A stretch of DNA of 64,000 bases, taken from the NCBI GenBank assembly GCA_028023455.1, contig JAQFVV010006295.1, positions 1,176,001 to 1,240,000 on the forward strand, written 5' to 3'. Under the pieces are notes generated by a model that worked only from the letters and a program-made list of their open reading frames with translations, searched no databases and was not told the origin of the DNA. Source of the stretch: Epiperipatus broadwayi (lineage: Eukaryota > Onychophora > Udeonychophora > Euonychophora > Peripatidae). Shown here one piece after another: positions 13,239 to 24,864 of the stretch. Position 1 is the stretch's first letter. Each line of letters starts with the position of its first letter. A program made the position numbers and the translations under genes.

Positions 13239-13364
13239 AAATTTGTAGTTGTGAAGCGTTGGTGACCTAGTGGTTAGCATATCTGCCTTCCAAGCAGCTG
13301 GCCCAGGTTCGCTTCCTGGTCAACACATTTGACATTTGAAAAAAAAAAAAAAAAAATTTGTAGT
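13239..13364 (+). mobile_element. tRNA-Gly-derived retroposon with A-tail and target duplication
   Basis: A tRNA-like body (13256-13327) is followed by a short linker and an A18-type tail (~13339-13356). The whole insertion is bracketed by the 11-bp direct repeat AAATTTGTAGT at 13239-13249 and 13354-13364. Target-site duplication plus A-tail is the hallmark of LINE-driven retroposition. It is either a SINE copy or a processed tRNA pseudogene. Confidence 0.75.
13256..13327 (+). pseudogene. tRNA-Gly(UCC)-like sequence within the retroposon
   Basis: Begins GCGTTGG and ends TCAACAC plus A, giving an acceptor stem with one C-A mismatch and one G-T pair. The anticodon arm CTGC-CTTCCAA-GCAG presents TCC (glycine). 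Box A-like (TGACCTAGTGGTTAGC) and box B-like (GGTTCGCTTCC) promoter elements are visible. The mismatch and the A-tail argue against a working tRNA gene. Confidence 0.65.
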
Positions 13365-13369
13365 CAAAA

Positions 13370-14830
13370 TTGAGTCACTCTTATACATTTATCTTACTTG
13401 CTAGTTAAAAGAACATCTCCTTCTCAATCTTAGCTCAATTAATTCTATTAAATAGAAAATATATTTTCGGCACTTCATATTGATATTAGCAATGGCAGAG
13501 TACAAGATATGTATATATGTATACTATTCTCAAGTGTGTGTGTTTTTTTTAAATAATAGAAACATGATTGTATAATGTATTGTTTGTTGGAATCTAATTT
13601 ATATCAAGATTCTTAATATTTGTAGTTGCTTTCTTTTTTCTTTTTTTAAATTTACCATCTTTATTATTACACCCGATTGGCTGTCACATAAGCATTTTTA
13701 AGGCGCTTCTGTTGAAAGTTTTAACCTTGTACGCTATCATCATTATTATTATTTATCTTTCTACTATCTGCATTTAATTTATTAAAAAAATAGACATTAT
13801 TTAATAAACTAATGACATAAATCAAATATTACTCTGCTTTTTTTTAAAATAGAGATATTAATTTTTCATTGTTGAATGGTTAAACCACTAACCTTAAATG
13901 GATTAGAATAGTGATAATCTGAGCCTAATTAGTTTCAGCTGCTGAAATTTTATTCTATCTGCCATACTAGCATCACTAATATAACTTGCTTGAATAAAAT
14001 AAAAAATAAAATGCATGTTTTGTTTAGATAGATGGTTTCAAGTGGATTATAGAGATTTCACAAAAATGTCATCATTGATAGGTTCCTTTCACCATTATAA
14101 TAATTCAAAAATATGTAAAAAGGATTGCTATTTAACTTTCTTATCAATGATTAAGAATATTTTTATTCTATGCTTATCTATTAATGATAAAAAGTCATAA
14201 TGTTTCCAGATCTTTTTCTCCGTTACAGTTTAAAGTTTTTGAGTGATGATAATATATTTTATCTAATTTCTTTTTCGTGACTTTTGAAACTTATTTGCAT
14301 GTATGATAATTACAAACAATTGAATATGCCAATTTATGAAGTTTCCGTCTCCATTCCACTTCATCAGCAGTGATTCTTCAATTTTCACTGATTGGAAATG
14401 TTTGTATGCACATCCATAATGTTTGTGGAAGGTATTTTAATTTATTTTTTATTACTTTATCCCTGATAGTTGTACAGCCATTTTAGAATTAGTATATTTA
14501 ATTATTCATAAATATGGCCAAGGTAAAGAATTGTTGCTTTATTATGCAAGAAGTTTTTAACAGTAAATTTGAACACTATAGAAATTTATGTCCACTGAAC
14601 TCTTGCTGCAAATCATGTGTTCATATGAAAGTGACAAAACATAGCTTAGAAAATAAAACATTGCATTTAAATCACTGTATTTTTTTATTCTAGAGATATC
14701 TATTATAAGCTTGAACAATTAAGAACCACTAGATGGTAAAATTATATCCACAGTTTTAGGCTAATTTTAGACTATTGGCTATCTTTAATGAGAAGCAGAG
14801 TTTGTACCCCTTTATTTATTTTACCTATCA
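13370..14830. other. AT-rich stretch without recognisable genes
   Basis: AT-rich noncoding sequence. A 61-codon plus-strand frame at 14015-14200 shows no known motif. I see nothing else here. Confidence 0.4.
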
Positions 14831-14834
14831 TTAC

Positions 14835-14935
14835 CAAGAATTCCCAATCTTTTTGCATCTCTGGCCACATGGGAAAAAGAAAAATTGCCTTGGCCACACA
14901 TTGAATACACCTATTACTGAAAATTTGATAAAAAA
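14835..14935. repeat. hAT-type terminal inverted repeat end
   Basis: The segment beginning CAAGAATTCCCAATCTTTTT and containing CTCTGGCCACATGGG and CCTTGGCCACACATTGAAT resembles the well-known ends of hAT elements (CAGGGGTNCCCAAAC, then GGGCCACAT, then GGGCCACACAT). It lies just beyond the C-terminal end of the decayed transposase at 15080-17060, so it probably marks that element's 3' terminus. The opposite terminus was not located. Confidence 0.55.
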
Positions 14936-15079
14936 AATTCTATACATAATTTTCATGATATCTGCCCCTCAGATCAACAAAAAAAGTCTTCACATAATAA
15001 TTCCAACAATGCAGTAACCTGTTTGGAGAATTAAAATTTTTGAACAGGTCCCAAGTTTGTGATCATTAATATAGAAAAT

Positions 15080-17060
15080 GTACAATATTTTTTTTATTAT
15101 AAAACTAAAAGAAAAGAGGGCAATATAAACCTAGTAGGATATTTGACATTATATTTGAGAAACTCATGCTTCATTATCTGGTTTGATAGAAATAGTTGCA
15201 ATTCTCAGTGAGTTCTCAAGGTGCTTATCAGATATTTTAGTTCTGATTTTACTCTTAATGTATTTCATCCTTGAAAGCAGTTGAATGCAAATGTAGGTGC
15301 TATTAAAAAGTGATGATATGAATAACGCTTGATTATGAAAAAATATGTTTCCCTAGCAAGATAGGATCTATATAAGGTCTAGTTAATAGATACAATCAAA
15401 CTTTTTTTTAAAAAATTGAATGTCAGATTGATGCTCTATGCATTCCATGATAACATATTTAAGTTGACTGGAAATGGAGTCAAATTAAATATTGATTATT
15501 TTCCCAACATCTTGAAATCTATTTTCACTTTCTTGTAGTACAAATCAAAGCTGCATATTTCTTTATTATTCACAAGGCTGCATTTAGCTAACATGGCAAA
15601 TGCATAAAATTGTTTGTCATAATTTGAGTTTGTCATAAATATCAGTTTCATTTGAAACACTTATGATTTGAATCATTGTATTAGTAAATTGATGTTTGCC
15701 TTGAAGGCTCTTATTTTACTCATGTAAATTACCAATTAAATCCACTAATAATGCTAAATCTGTAAACCTGCTCTTGAATTCAAGTTTTGGCATAAATTTT
15801 GTTTTTTTTGATTCCATAAATGACTTGATAGCATGGTGCATATAAAATCTTTTCAAGATTTAGCCTCCATGTAGCTATATTACTTTCAAAGTAAATGATA
15901 TCATGCATTAATGTTTTTAAGAAATTTCTGGAATTGGTGATGATTCAATCTGTGGCCCTTATGAAATTTAGACAGTCTTGATGATTTGCGTGATGTCATC
16001 CATTTTTTAAAGGTTTTTTCTCATAAACTTTCTTGGTGAACTAAAAGCAATGATACTTCATTAAACATGAGTTTTGGGGAGCAATTGTATCATCATCTGT
16101 TAATTAAAAATTTTTTAAACCTATCATCACCGAGGCATCTTCATGTCAGATTTGTTGACAATAGAATTCCAGCAGCTAGAAATTTGAAATATATATTACA
16201 TTTTTAAACACATTTAAAAAACACATTCCAATTGCTCAACTTTTTTATAAAAAAAGTAGATAAAAATAGTAGCAATAATTATCATATAGTTGATGTAATT
16301 TTTTCCCAATAATATGTCTTGTTGCTGTTTAATTGCCCTAAAATATAGTAAGGTTTCAGAATTACTATTTATAGCATTAATTTTAATGCAAAAGTATACC
16401 AGATTGTATTCTAAACAATCACCATTGTTATGGTTGTTTTCTTGCTTTTATCTTGATATTGTTTGCCTAAAAACTGTACTAAAGAAAATATTTTTATAAC
16501 TTTGTACCATTTCCTTTCATTATCTAAAACTATTTGTCAAAGAAAATAACATTTATTTTTTTTTTTACTAAAGAAGCCATTATATTATATTATATTCATC
16601 TTTAGGATCAGTGTTATCATTCATTGCTAAACATAAAAATTTTAAATTAGCAGCTTTATTTTCCAAACTTCATTCAATAGATTTCCAATTTCTTCAATTT
16701 GTCTGGCTATATATAGTCTCTTAAGACAAACTGATTTTTAGAATTATCCCCCTTTTTCTCAGGGCAAATTATATCTGTCATACTTTCCATTCATTGATTA
16801 ATAAATTCACCATCAGTAAATGGTTTTGATTTTTTTTTTTTTCTATTAAATGTGCTACTGTGTAACTATAACATTTACAGTGGAAATCTGTCTGAGTAGT
16901 AATTTCTTAGAAAAAAATTGTGTGCATAGAAGATAGATTTTTTTCAGTTTGACTATTTGATCCTTATGACCTAATCCTCATTTGTACTGAATCTGGCAAT
17001 ATGTTTTTGCATATAATGTTATTTCAAATTATAGTTTTTGAAAACTTTCACAAATTCCTT
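15080..17060 (-). pseudogene. Decayed hAT transposase, ZBED/FAM200/GTF2IRD2-like
   Basis: Reading the minus strand across frames recovers the landmarks of this hAT-derived family in order. Near 16,820 it reads KPFTDGEFIN, near 16,770 DIICPEKKG, near 16,140 a DASVMIG-like segment matching the family's DGAPAM region, near 15,960 an SRNFLKTLMHD region, near 15,790 FMPKLE, and near 15,240 SKIRTKISDKHLENSLRIAT, which is the C-terminal dimerisation region that usually follows LFGSTYLCEQ (here SLFNSTYICIQLLSRMK). Many stops and frameshifts interrupt it, so it is a fossil. The intact family copies DNA by cut-and-paste with an RNase H-like fold. The assignment rests on motif order rather than any single motif. 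It lies inside the intron between the first two gene A exons. Confidence 0.8.
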
Positions 17061-17089
17061 ATGTAATTTAAGCAGAGTGCCTTACTATT

Positions 17090-17205
17090 TGTGTTTTCCT
17101 GAAGGGTTGTGATGATGGTGTTTTAAATAAAGTTAAATTTTTTTAAATACATTCAATACAGATATTAAATAATGGAAATAGTTCAAATAACAATACAACT
17201 GTCTT
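17090..17205. repeat. Fragment related to the flank of the 8.8-kb element
   Basis: CATTCAATACAGATATTAAA with AATGGAAATAGTTCAA (17150-17190) matches the right arm at ~9685-9722. The preceding TTTTCCTGAAGGGTTGTGAT (from 17096) is the inverse of the segment that follows that arm at ~9741-9771. The pieces are in a different relative orientation, so this is a rearranged relic. Confidence 0.55.
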
Positions 17206-18108
17206 ACTATTTGCCTCGACAAAAAAGTAATTCTGTCTGCTTTTTGATGAACAATTCATATTTTTTTAGGTTCTTTTTATTTTTGACATGTTATAGAAGC
17301 CATGTTCTTTTTATATTTTTATAATGAAAATTAATTGACAAGAAAGGTTTGGGCTCTTCCACATTCCTCTTGGCTGCCAGTGCAAAGGAGGTAGGGGATC
17401 AATTGTTAGGGTCTTATTGGATGACCTAGCACATCTATAAACAAGCACTTATATATTGGAGTTCAGTTATAGAGCCAATTACACCATTACAAGGCTTTAG
17501 GCTGTTATGTGGGTTGAGCCTCACATCCCCTATTATAAGGGATGTGTGGCTAATGACCAATGATTCTTCAGCTGATGGATGAACAAATTCTTGTTCATAA
17601 TTTGATTGCTAGTCCTATTATGTGAGGTGCATATAAGATACTGCTGAAGTGTAGAAGTACCCATAATAATCTCTTAATTGATAAGTGTGGTAAGAGAAAA
17701 TATTTAAAATCTCTATCTTGAACATTCTTATCTCCAGGCCAATTGGTTTTGAGCTTATGGCTCACCTCAGTGAGGCGCTAAAATATTCAGACACAAGATC
17801 TAAAATATCAACTCAAAACCCAGCACTTATTTCATACGTAATATTTAAGTAGAAATGTATTTTACTCCAGCTACATGGGACTGAACCAAATTCAGATCTA
17901 CCATATACTAATAACCTCAGCATAGCCAAAGCCATAAAGGTTTTTAAAATTATAATAATCAATAAAGCAAGTCCTATATAACATGACATTGCTTTTATAA
18001 GCTTGTATTTACAAAAATGAAAGCTGCATTCCACTATAAATTGGAAGCCAATGTATACATAAAAATATGAGTGTATTATGTTTATTTTAGTCACATTGTG
18101 ATACATAA

Positions 18109-18338
18109 TCAAAAAAAAAAAAGAATAGTTTAAGTAAGTTTACGATTTTGAGTTGGGCTGCATTGGACATTCCTCATTTAAGCTAATATTTTGAGATACC
18201 AAAACATGCTAAGAATGTGACATATAATCACAAAAAATCTGAATTATTTAAGTAAGTTTACTATTTTGGTTTGGCTGCATTGGACACCTGATTTAAGCTA
18301 ATATTTTGAGATATCAAAACCTACTAAGAATTTGAACC
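18109..18338. repeat. Two-unit direct repeat of ~112 bp
   Basis: TTTAAGTAAGTTTAC, GGCTGCATTGGACA and TTTAAGCTAATATTTTGAGA occur in the same order in 18109-18226 and 18227-18338. Between the units there are several substitutions and small deletions. A simple tandem duplication in noncoding sequence. Confidence 0.8.
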
Positions 18339-18339
18339 A

Positions 18340-21300
18340 AATTAATTTTTATTTAAGATATTGATATATAAGATATTGATAGATATGGGAATGCAATTCC
18401 TGCTTATCATTAAAGGCTGTGAATATGTAGAAACTAGTATGGGAATGTGGATATAGCACTATTATTTAGTGTCCATTGATATACTCAAGTTTACATTAAA
18501 TGGAACTAGAATAGAGTAAATCAAATGAATTACTGCTCTTAATGTTTTTAATTGGAATTTATTGTTTACTTATTGTGGGAAACAATTTGGATTGAATTTT
18601 ATATTTGGAAGTTTGGAGATATTTCACTTTAGACAGCTTTTTCAAATGATGTTTTATATGTTCAATAAATTTGTCTACATTATGTTAATAGTGAAAATTA
18701 TAACAATGTAAAGCTGTACTTGTATGTGATTTTAATTTATGGGTGTTTAGACCTTTTTATGGTAATGCGTGAAACAAAGACTTCTGTTAATGATATTAAT
18801 AATAACTTGACAATTTACTTTTTTGTTGAGTATTTTAGTTAATAGTATATATAATTTATATATCGCTCATAAGTCGAAAGGGATGAAGATCTATATATAA
18901 AGATAATTAAAATTATACAGTGTGTTGTAGGGGAGGGGGATACGCTTAAGAAATAGGTATAAATACTATTAATGAAATGGATTAAAAGTCGTTAATTCTC
19001 AACTATCTAACATTTAATCCAGTAAATAATAATTTTTACAAAATATAAATAAATCACAGATGAATTCTTTATTAATGCTTATAATTGAGAAATACCTGAC
19101 TGCATTTTTTAAGACATTAATATCAATTATATTGACTTTGTTAAAAAAAATTTGCGAGTAATAATTTATTTTTAATATAGGGAATAGATTGAAATAACTT
19201 CCATTAGAGTTTTTTTTTTTTTAAAAAAAAAAAGCATTTCTTTTAAAAGATTTAATCACATTAATGCAATATGATATCGAAGAAAGAAAAAAAAAGATGT
19301 CATATAAACCGGTAAATGTCACTATTTAATTTAGTATTATACATTATAGTATATAAATATACTTTATCTAATTATTTTTTATTTTTAATGTGTAACAATG
19401 CTTTTACATTAAAAAAATCATTCAAAAAATTTGCTCTCTCAGTATATGGAAAATCATATTTTACTGAAAGATTTACTTAATTTATGATAATACAATATTA
19501 TTTTAGAACTTTTTTCTTCAGCAATATGACATCTAATATATCATTTTGATATGAAATTAAAGTTGAATTTGCTTTTATGCCTGGAATTATGATATACTCT
19601 AATTAAATCTTATATATGAATAGGAGAATGGAAATTGACAGCTAAAAATTGATTTTATCATTCAAGTATGTGGAAACTGGACTAATTTTAAAGTTTTATT
19701 AATATTAGAATAATATTTTTAGCAATTGTAACTAGAAATGTAGATTCAACTATGATGTACATATACGTACATATACATATTGTTGACAAATATAGTAAAA
19801 GAAAACGTCTTGCTTATGGCATACGTAATTCGATGCCTATTTTCTTTATTAGTATTGCTGACATTTTAAATCAAAACTACAGTTGGACAATATATATATA
19901 TTGGTAATTATTTCCGTATTTTTTTTTTTTTCGCACATTTATAAAATTATTTCAACAAATTATTATTTTATCCAAAACTTATAAATAAATAAAAAGAGAT
20001 ATTGTCTAAATGAAATAATTTGATATTTTGCTTGTATATATAGTTATTAAGTATTAAACATTTTGAAGATATGCTTTAATAGTCGTTTAGTTTTATAATA
20101 AATTAAAAATAAAAGGAAAAAATAATGCATGATATAAAAGCATTAACATATAAGTCAGAATATTTATTGCCAAAGTACTTCATTTAAAAAAGAAAATATG
20201 CATAGTGTATATATACACTATTTATTTCTGTGTTGTTATTGCAGTACTCACAATAATGGATTCTTTCTGATGTATTGCATGTCTAAATATAATTAATTAT
20301 TGATCTAATTGTCCGTTATTATAAATTATGTATTTACCATATCTTTTTAAAGATTGTTACTCCCTATCAATACATCTTGTGGTAATATTTTGGCAATTAT
20401 CATGTTAAAGGGAAAACATTAGTCTGAAATTTTTTATTTAATGTATACTTGGTTATATATTTGAATTCCAAGATTTTTTTTACAAAAATAAGGGTGTGAC
20501 AAAATAATAGAGCATCCATTATAATAGTGTTATATTTTTAACAAACACATAATATTTTTTCTTTTGAGGAAATTGATATCGGTTTTATAATCTATGAAAA
20601 TTTTTTGACTTGTCTAAATTTGTAAGAATGCTGGCTCCTGAATAGTTCCCGAGCTGATTGTTCTTTTAAAATTTGCAGTCTCAAAGCTAATGGTTGCATT
20701 TAGTAAAATGGAGAATGAAATCCATTGCGATAAATATTGGTACTTCCTGAGAGGGTGCAACAAAATACAGTAGTAATGTAAATCTGACAATTACAGTGTC
20801 TACTAAAACCAATATAATGAGATCATTTATAACTGATCTGACATTACAAAGTTATTGGTTTCTAATGTGAATATTCTCATACAAGAGTAATGTGTCATAA
20901 GCATAAGAACTGGATAATAGATTTTATTGAGCAACTTTTTATTTGTTAGAAGGATTTATATGTGACTTTGCCAAAAAAAAAAGAAGAAAAACTTTATCTG
21001 CCAGATTTGATTTTATCTATGAAACATTAAGTAACTATATTATATTAGTCACTTTGTTTAGTTACTGTTTGTATTTGTTTATCACAATTGCAGACTAGTA
21101 GAACAATATCATAGTAACCCCAAATAAGACAGCTATCTTTCAATATATTAATACTTCAATTCATGCAAATTTCATAGTCAATTGATATTTGGAAGAATAA
21201 TAGTTTTCAAAGCCATCTTATTTAAATATTATAGTGCATATTATTAATGTTTTAATAATTGTTTAATTAAATTCTTTTAATTCTTGATATAGATAATGAG

Positions 21301-21425
21301 GATATATATTTTCTCATTATTCTTTAGGGATAACAAATAGCTGAATATTTCTCTAGAACGTATCAAAGATGACTTTTTAAAAAAAAAAAAAAAAATTCAA
21401 AATGGTATTATAGTCATAAGAATTT
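18340..21425. other. AT-rich stretch without recognisable genes
   Basis: Noncoding AT-rich sequence. Around 20,600-20,770 slightly higher complexity and short open frames exist on both strands, preceded on the plus strand by an acceptor-like TTTTAAAATTTGCAG, but I could not assign them. Nothing else is recognised. Confidence 0.4.
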
Positions 21426-21427
21426 AA

Positions 21428-23640
21428 TCATCATCATTACTTTCTACCTTTATCAATTCACTGCAATGTAAAGGTCTTGCCAACTTTAAGTAAATATCTG
21501 ATCTCTAGTTTCTCTTCTCCTTACTATATTAATGACCTTTTTTATTTCATTTATTCATCTTACACATAGACTCTTTCAATGATTTGGACTTGTTGGAATT
21601 CAGGTTAAGACTGCAACTAATTTATTATCATCTCTTTAACAGTATTTCCAGTTTCTTTCCATTTCAGTCTCAATTCCTTTATCAATGTCATTGATACTTG
21701 TTTGTTCTCATCCAACTATTATCATTTCTGTTAGTCCCAATATACATTCTTCTACTTTATTAAATGATTTGAAGTGTATATACTGTTCTGCTCTTGTGTT
21801 AGGTGTACAAATCTCACATCCATAAATAACCGTAAAATACATTTATTATAAACATGATTTCTCAAACATAGACATATTTATTTTTAAATATTAAATTAGT
21901 TATACCAGAAGCACTCTATCCAAGTTAAATTTTGTAATTAATTTTATCCATTACAGTTATTAATTATCTGAACACAATATTTATAATTATTAATTTTTTC
22001 TAATTTATGATTATCAGTCTTTATGTTTTTCATCTGAGAAAATCTCATTGGACATTACTTTAGCCATTTTAGAATTTATCTTTAGCTCTAATTTTTTACT
22101 TCTCATCTTATAACTCTTTCTTAAAGTTCTGAAACAATATTTGAAAAATAACTATATCATCTTCAAAATCTAGATGATATAAAGCAAGCTCCATTTACTT
22201 TTATTTCATTAGCTTCCCATTCTAATCCACAAAATACTTATTGCAAAACTGCTGTAAAAAAATTGTATATATGGGATCATTCTTTTGACACACTCTTCTC
22301 AATATTATTTTCTTATTATCATTAAATAATCCAATCATTGTTAACACATTTTGATAAATATTCTTCAGAATGTAATAATATCCCAAGTTTATCCCTTGAT
22401 CCAAAACTTCAATCAACATAGCAGTACTTATAGAAATAACACCTTTTCATAATCTACAAATCTAAAACATAATGGCAACTTATATTCATTGGTTCATTCT
22501 ATAACTTTTCTCAATACTTAGATATAATCTACTATGCTAAAACCACTTAAATTCAGGTTGGTTTTTTTTTTGGTCAGTTAAAATCCAAAATTTGCTGTAT
22601 TCAAGTTGTTATTATCTTAGTAAAGATTTTGTGTCAAACTAATAGAAGAGTGATAGGTCTGTAATTTTTAATACCCTTTTTATCAGGTTTTTTAAAAATA
22701 TCAATATTACTACTGAGTCTTCTAATCATTCGATACAACTTCATCATTTAGATGTTTGGTATATAGTTTTGCCAATAGTTTTTCTGTTTTGTTTTTTTTA
22801 CTACTTTTTTTAAGATATCAGTAGTAGTTCAATCATTTTCTGGAGGTTTATTCTTCTTCATAGATTATATTGGATGCCTTATCTTTTCATTGAAAATGTT
22901 TGGAAATTCAGAAAATTTTAGTAAATGTGGTTATTTCTTTATTGTATTTTAATACTACATAATTCTTTGTAGAACTCTTCTATCATTTCTCGTTTAATAA
23001 TCATTCCATTTTAATTTATTACTGTTGAAATAATTATTCTTTCATTATCAAGATATTGTTTTATATATTTACAACTTTTATTCTCTTCTAGTGTCATAGC
23101 ATCGGCCGGGACGCGAACCCGCAACCCGGGCAACTGCCTGCAAGTGCAAGCTAGTCACGCTGACCTCTTGATCACCAATGCAAGACGGCTTTTTTTTTTT
23201 TTTTTGTATTTTGTAGTTAGATTTCCATATATTACTTTAACGAACTCTATATATTTAATTTTAAACAATTTGTTTTAAAATATTTTCATATTCATTTTTT
23301 TTTGTATACATTGTCTTGCCTCATCATTTGAAAATTTACTGATAAATTTCTTCTTTTTTTTATACCATCTGTCTTTGTTGCAGTTTTTAGTAGTGTCAGT
23401 TATCTTACTTATTGATTTCAGGTTAAGTTTGGACCATCTTCAATGTCGTCAATATTTCAAAATCATTAATTCTGATTTAAATTCATTGGAGTGTTTCTTG
23501 AGATTAAAAATATAAATTATCAATGCTATCTTTTTTAATAGTTATTATCTCTCTGCTTTTGCATTGGCATGTACCTTACATCCCAGTAAATGATAAGGAT
23601 CACTTTTTGTGTTGAATCTATTTAAAGACATTACAATATT
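21428..23640 (-). pseudogene. Decayed RTE-clade LINE (minus), interrupted by a SINE
   Basis: The minus strand aligns closely with the RTE copy at 58741-59939: the region near 22,450 reads FVDYEK, near 22,380 LGYYYILKNIYQN, and near 22,660 NYRPITLL of the first reverse-transcriptase block. Further upstream it reads a LLAKLYTKHLND segment (~22,760) and a linker-like HLLGCKVHANAKAE (~23,570), which usually follows the endonuclease domain. The 3' end is the TGATGATGATGA tail typical of this clade (plus strand TCATCATCATT at 21428). Numerous stops and frameshifts show it is long dead. A tRNA-like SINE sits inside it at 23091-23205. The endonuclease portion is not clearly recoverable. Confidence 0.8.
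23091..23205 (-). mobile_element. tRNA-like SINE, copy 1 (inside the RTE relic)
   Basis: On the minus strand, 23181-23099 forms a tRNA-like body of 83 bases whose acceptor strands GCATTGG and CCGATGC pair. It carries a box B-like GGTTCGCGTCCC and a box A-like stretch (TGATCAAGAGGTCAGC). It is GC-rich against its surroundings. Copy 2 at 34453-34564 is nearly identical. A homopolymer run (plus-strand T16 at 23190-23205) abuts the side where the body begins, unlike copy 2, and I found no convincing target duplication. Isotype unclear: the anticodon arm is irregular and the length suits a type II tRNA. Confidence 0.75.
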
Positions 23641-23649
23641 GAAATACAT

Positions 23650-24777
23650 ATTTTCTATTAATCAATATCTAATTGAATTTTGCTGTATCTCCGTTTGTGT
23701 ACATATGTATTCACCTATAGAATAATTTTTCTTAATTTTCAATGTTAAAGATTATTGAATATATATATACATTATGTGTTCTTGTGTGTAAAGAATTCGT
23801 ATTTTCAAAATTGGATATCATTTCCCTTTTATTCTTTATTTTATCTTAAGACATAATACCAATTACTCAAGGCTTTAAAAAATTGTATATAAAACACAGA
23901 AGTAAAATTAAATGCGAATAGAAATTAATCCAAAATAGTTATATAATTTTATATGCAAATGTGCGTGTATATGAAGTTATAAACTTCCAAGCCCTAGGTT
24001 TATTAAACTATTCCTTATTGCAAATGGAAAATGAATCCACTTTCATCTGCCATCCACAATCTTATATGAATAGTAAATTAGACAGTGACATCTATTAGGG
24101 TGAACATCAATAGCCGAGTTGTGGCAAAGCCTCATAACCTGAATTCATAAGTTAAATCTACTATCCATATAAGATTGAGGATGACAATTCAAATGGATTA
24201 ATTTTTCATTTTGTTGTATTAATATAGATAGTGCTTGTAATTGTATTGATCTAATTATTGTATATATGTATTTATGCATGTTGCTTACAGTAAAATTTTT
24301 AAAGTAACCATCTCATCCCACTCTCAAAAAAGAATCAGAAAAAATTGCAAAAAAGATTATGAATGGACTTTAAAAGTAGAATTAGGAAAAACATGACGGG
24401 AATGGAGATTTTTTTAAAAAAAAATTATGATAGAGGAACAACTCCTTAAGTTCAATTTTGAATTTTAAAAGTAATATTTTTTTAATCTTATATTCTATGT
24501 TTTTTTTTCTTTTCTGTTATGAGTAGATGTTAAAAATTCACCAAGAGCTACATTTTATCAGGTATGGTGCATTTTTAGATCTTTCATTATTTCTGCCGGA
24601 AAAGCTGTGAGATATGGTAAAAGTTATCCATTCAGTAATTTATCTTTGCTTTCTATTGGCTTATAATTTTGAGCTGTGCATTTGTTACCCAAGTGGTTTT
24701 ACATAGCATTACACCAATTAATATATTTATACTTTACATTTGTAATAATTATTTTGGTTAAGTGTTTTTTCCTTTAG
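23650..24777. other. AT-rich intronic stretch, nothing recognised
   Basis: AT-rich sequence between the RTE relic and the gene A exon at 24778. It may include remains of the LINE's 5' endonuclease region, too decayed for me to read. Confidence 0.4.
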
Positions 24778-24860
24778 AAATTTATTTGGCTTTGTTGGAT
24801 TCATCATTATCATGTGGATAACCCAAGAGAGAGAGAGAGAAAAAGAAGAATATAATGCAA
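24778..24860 (+). CDS. Gene A candidate exon with membrane segment
   Basis: A strong acceptor (GTGTTTTTTCCTTTAG) and donor (GCAA|GTGAGT) enclose 83 bases. Only one frame is open: one base, 27 codons, one base. It reads NLFGFVGFIIIMWIT, a short hydrophobic stretch of membrane-segment type, then QEREREKEEYNA, a charged tail in which the alternating Arg-Glu residues are encoded by a GAGAGA microsatellite. The first A completes the Arg codon started in the 12768 exon; the last A joins TG of the 54632 exon as ATG (Met). The exon therefore suggests a small single-pass membrane protein with a charged, possibly helical, juxtamembrane segment. The downstream intron would be ~29.8 kb and contains many transposon remains. 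Product not recognised. Confidence 0.55.
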
Positions 24861-24864
24861 GTGA

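Noticed and set aside
20660-20765. Short open frames on both strands near 20.7 kb
   Set aside because: Frames on opposite strands are equally open and no motif or paired splice site decides between them.
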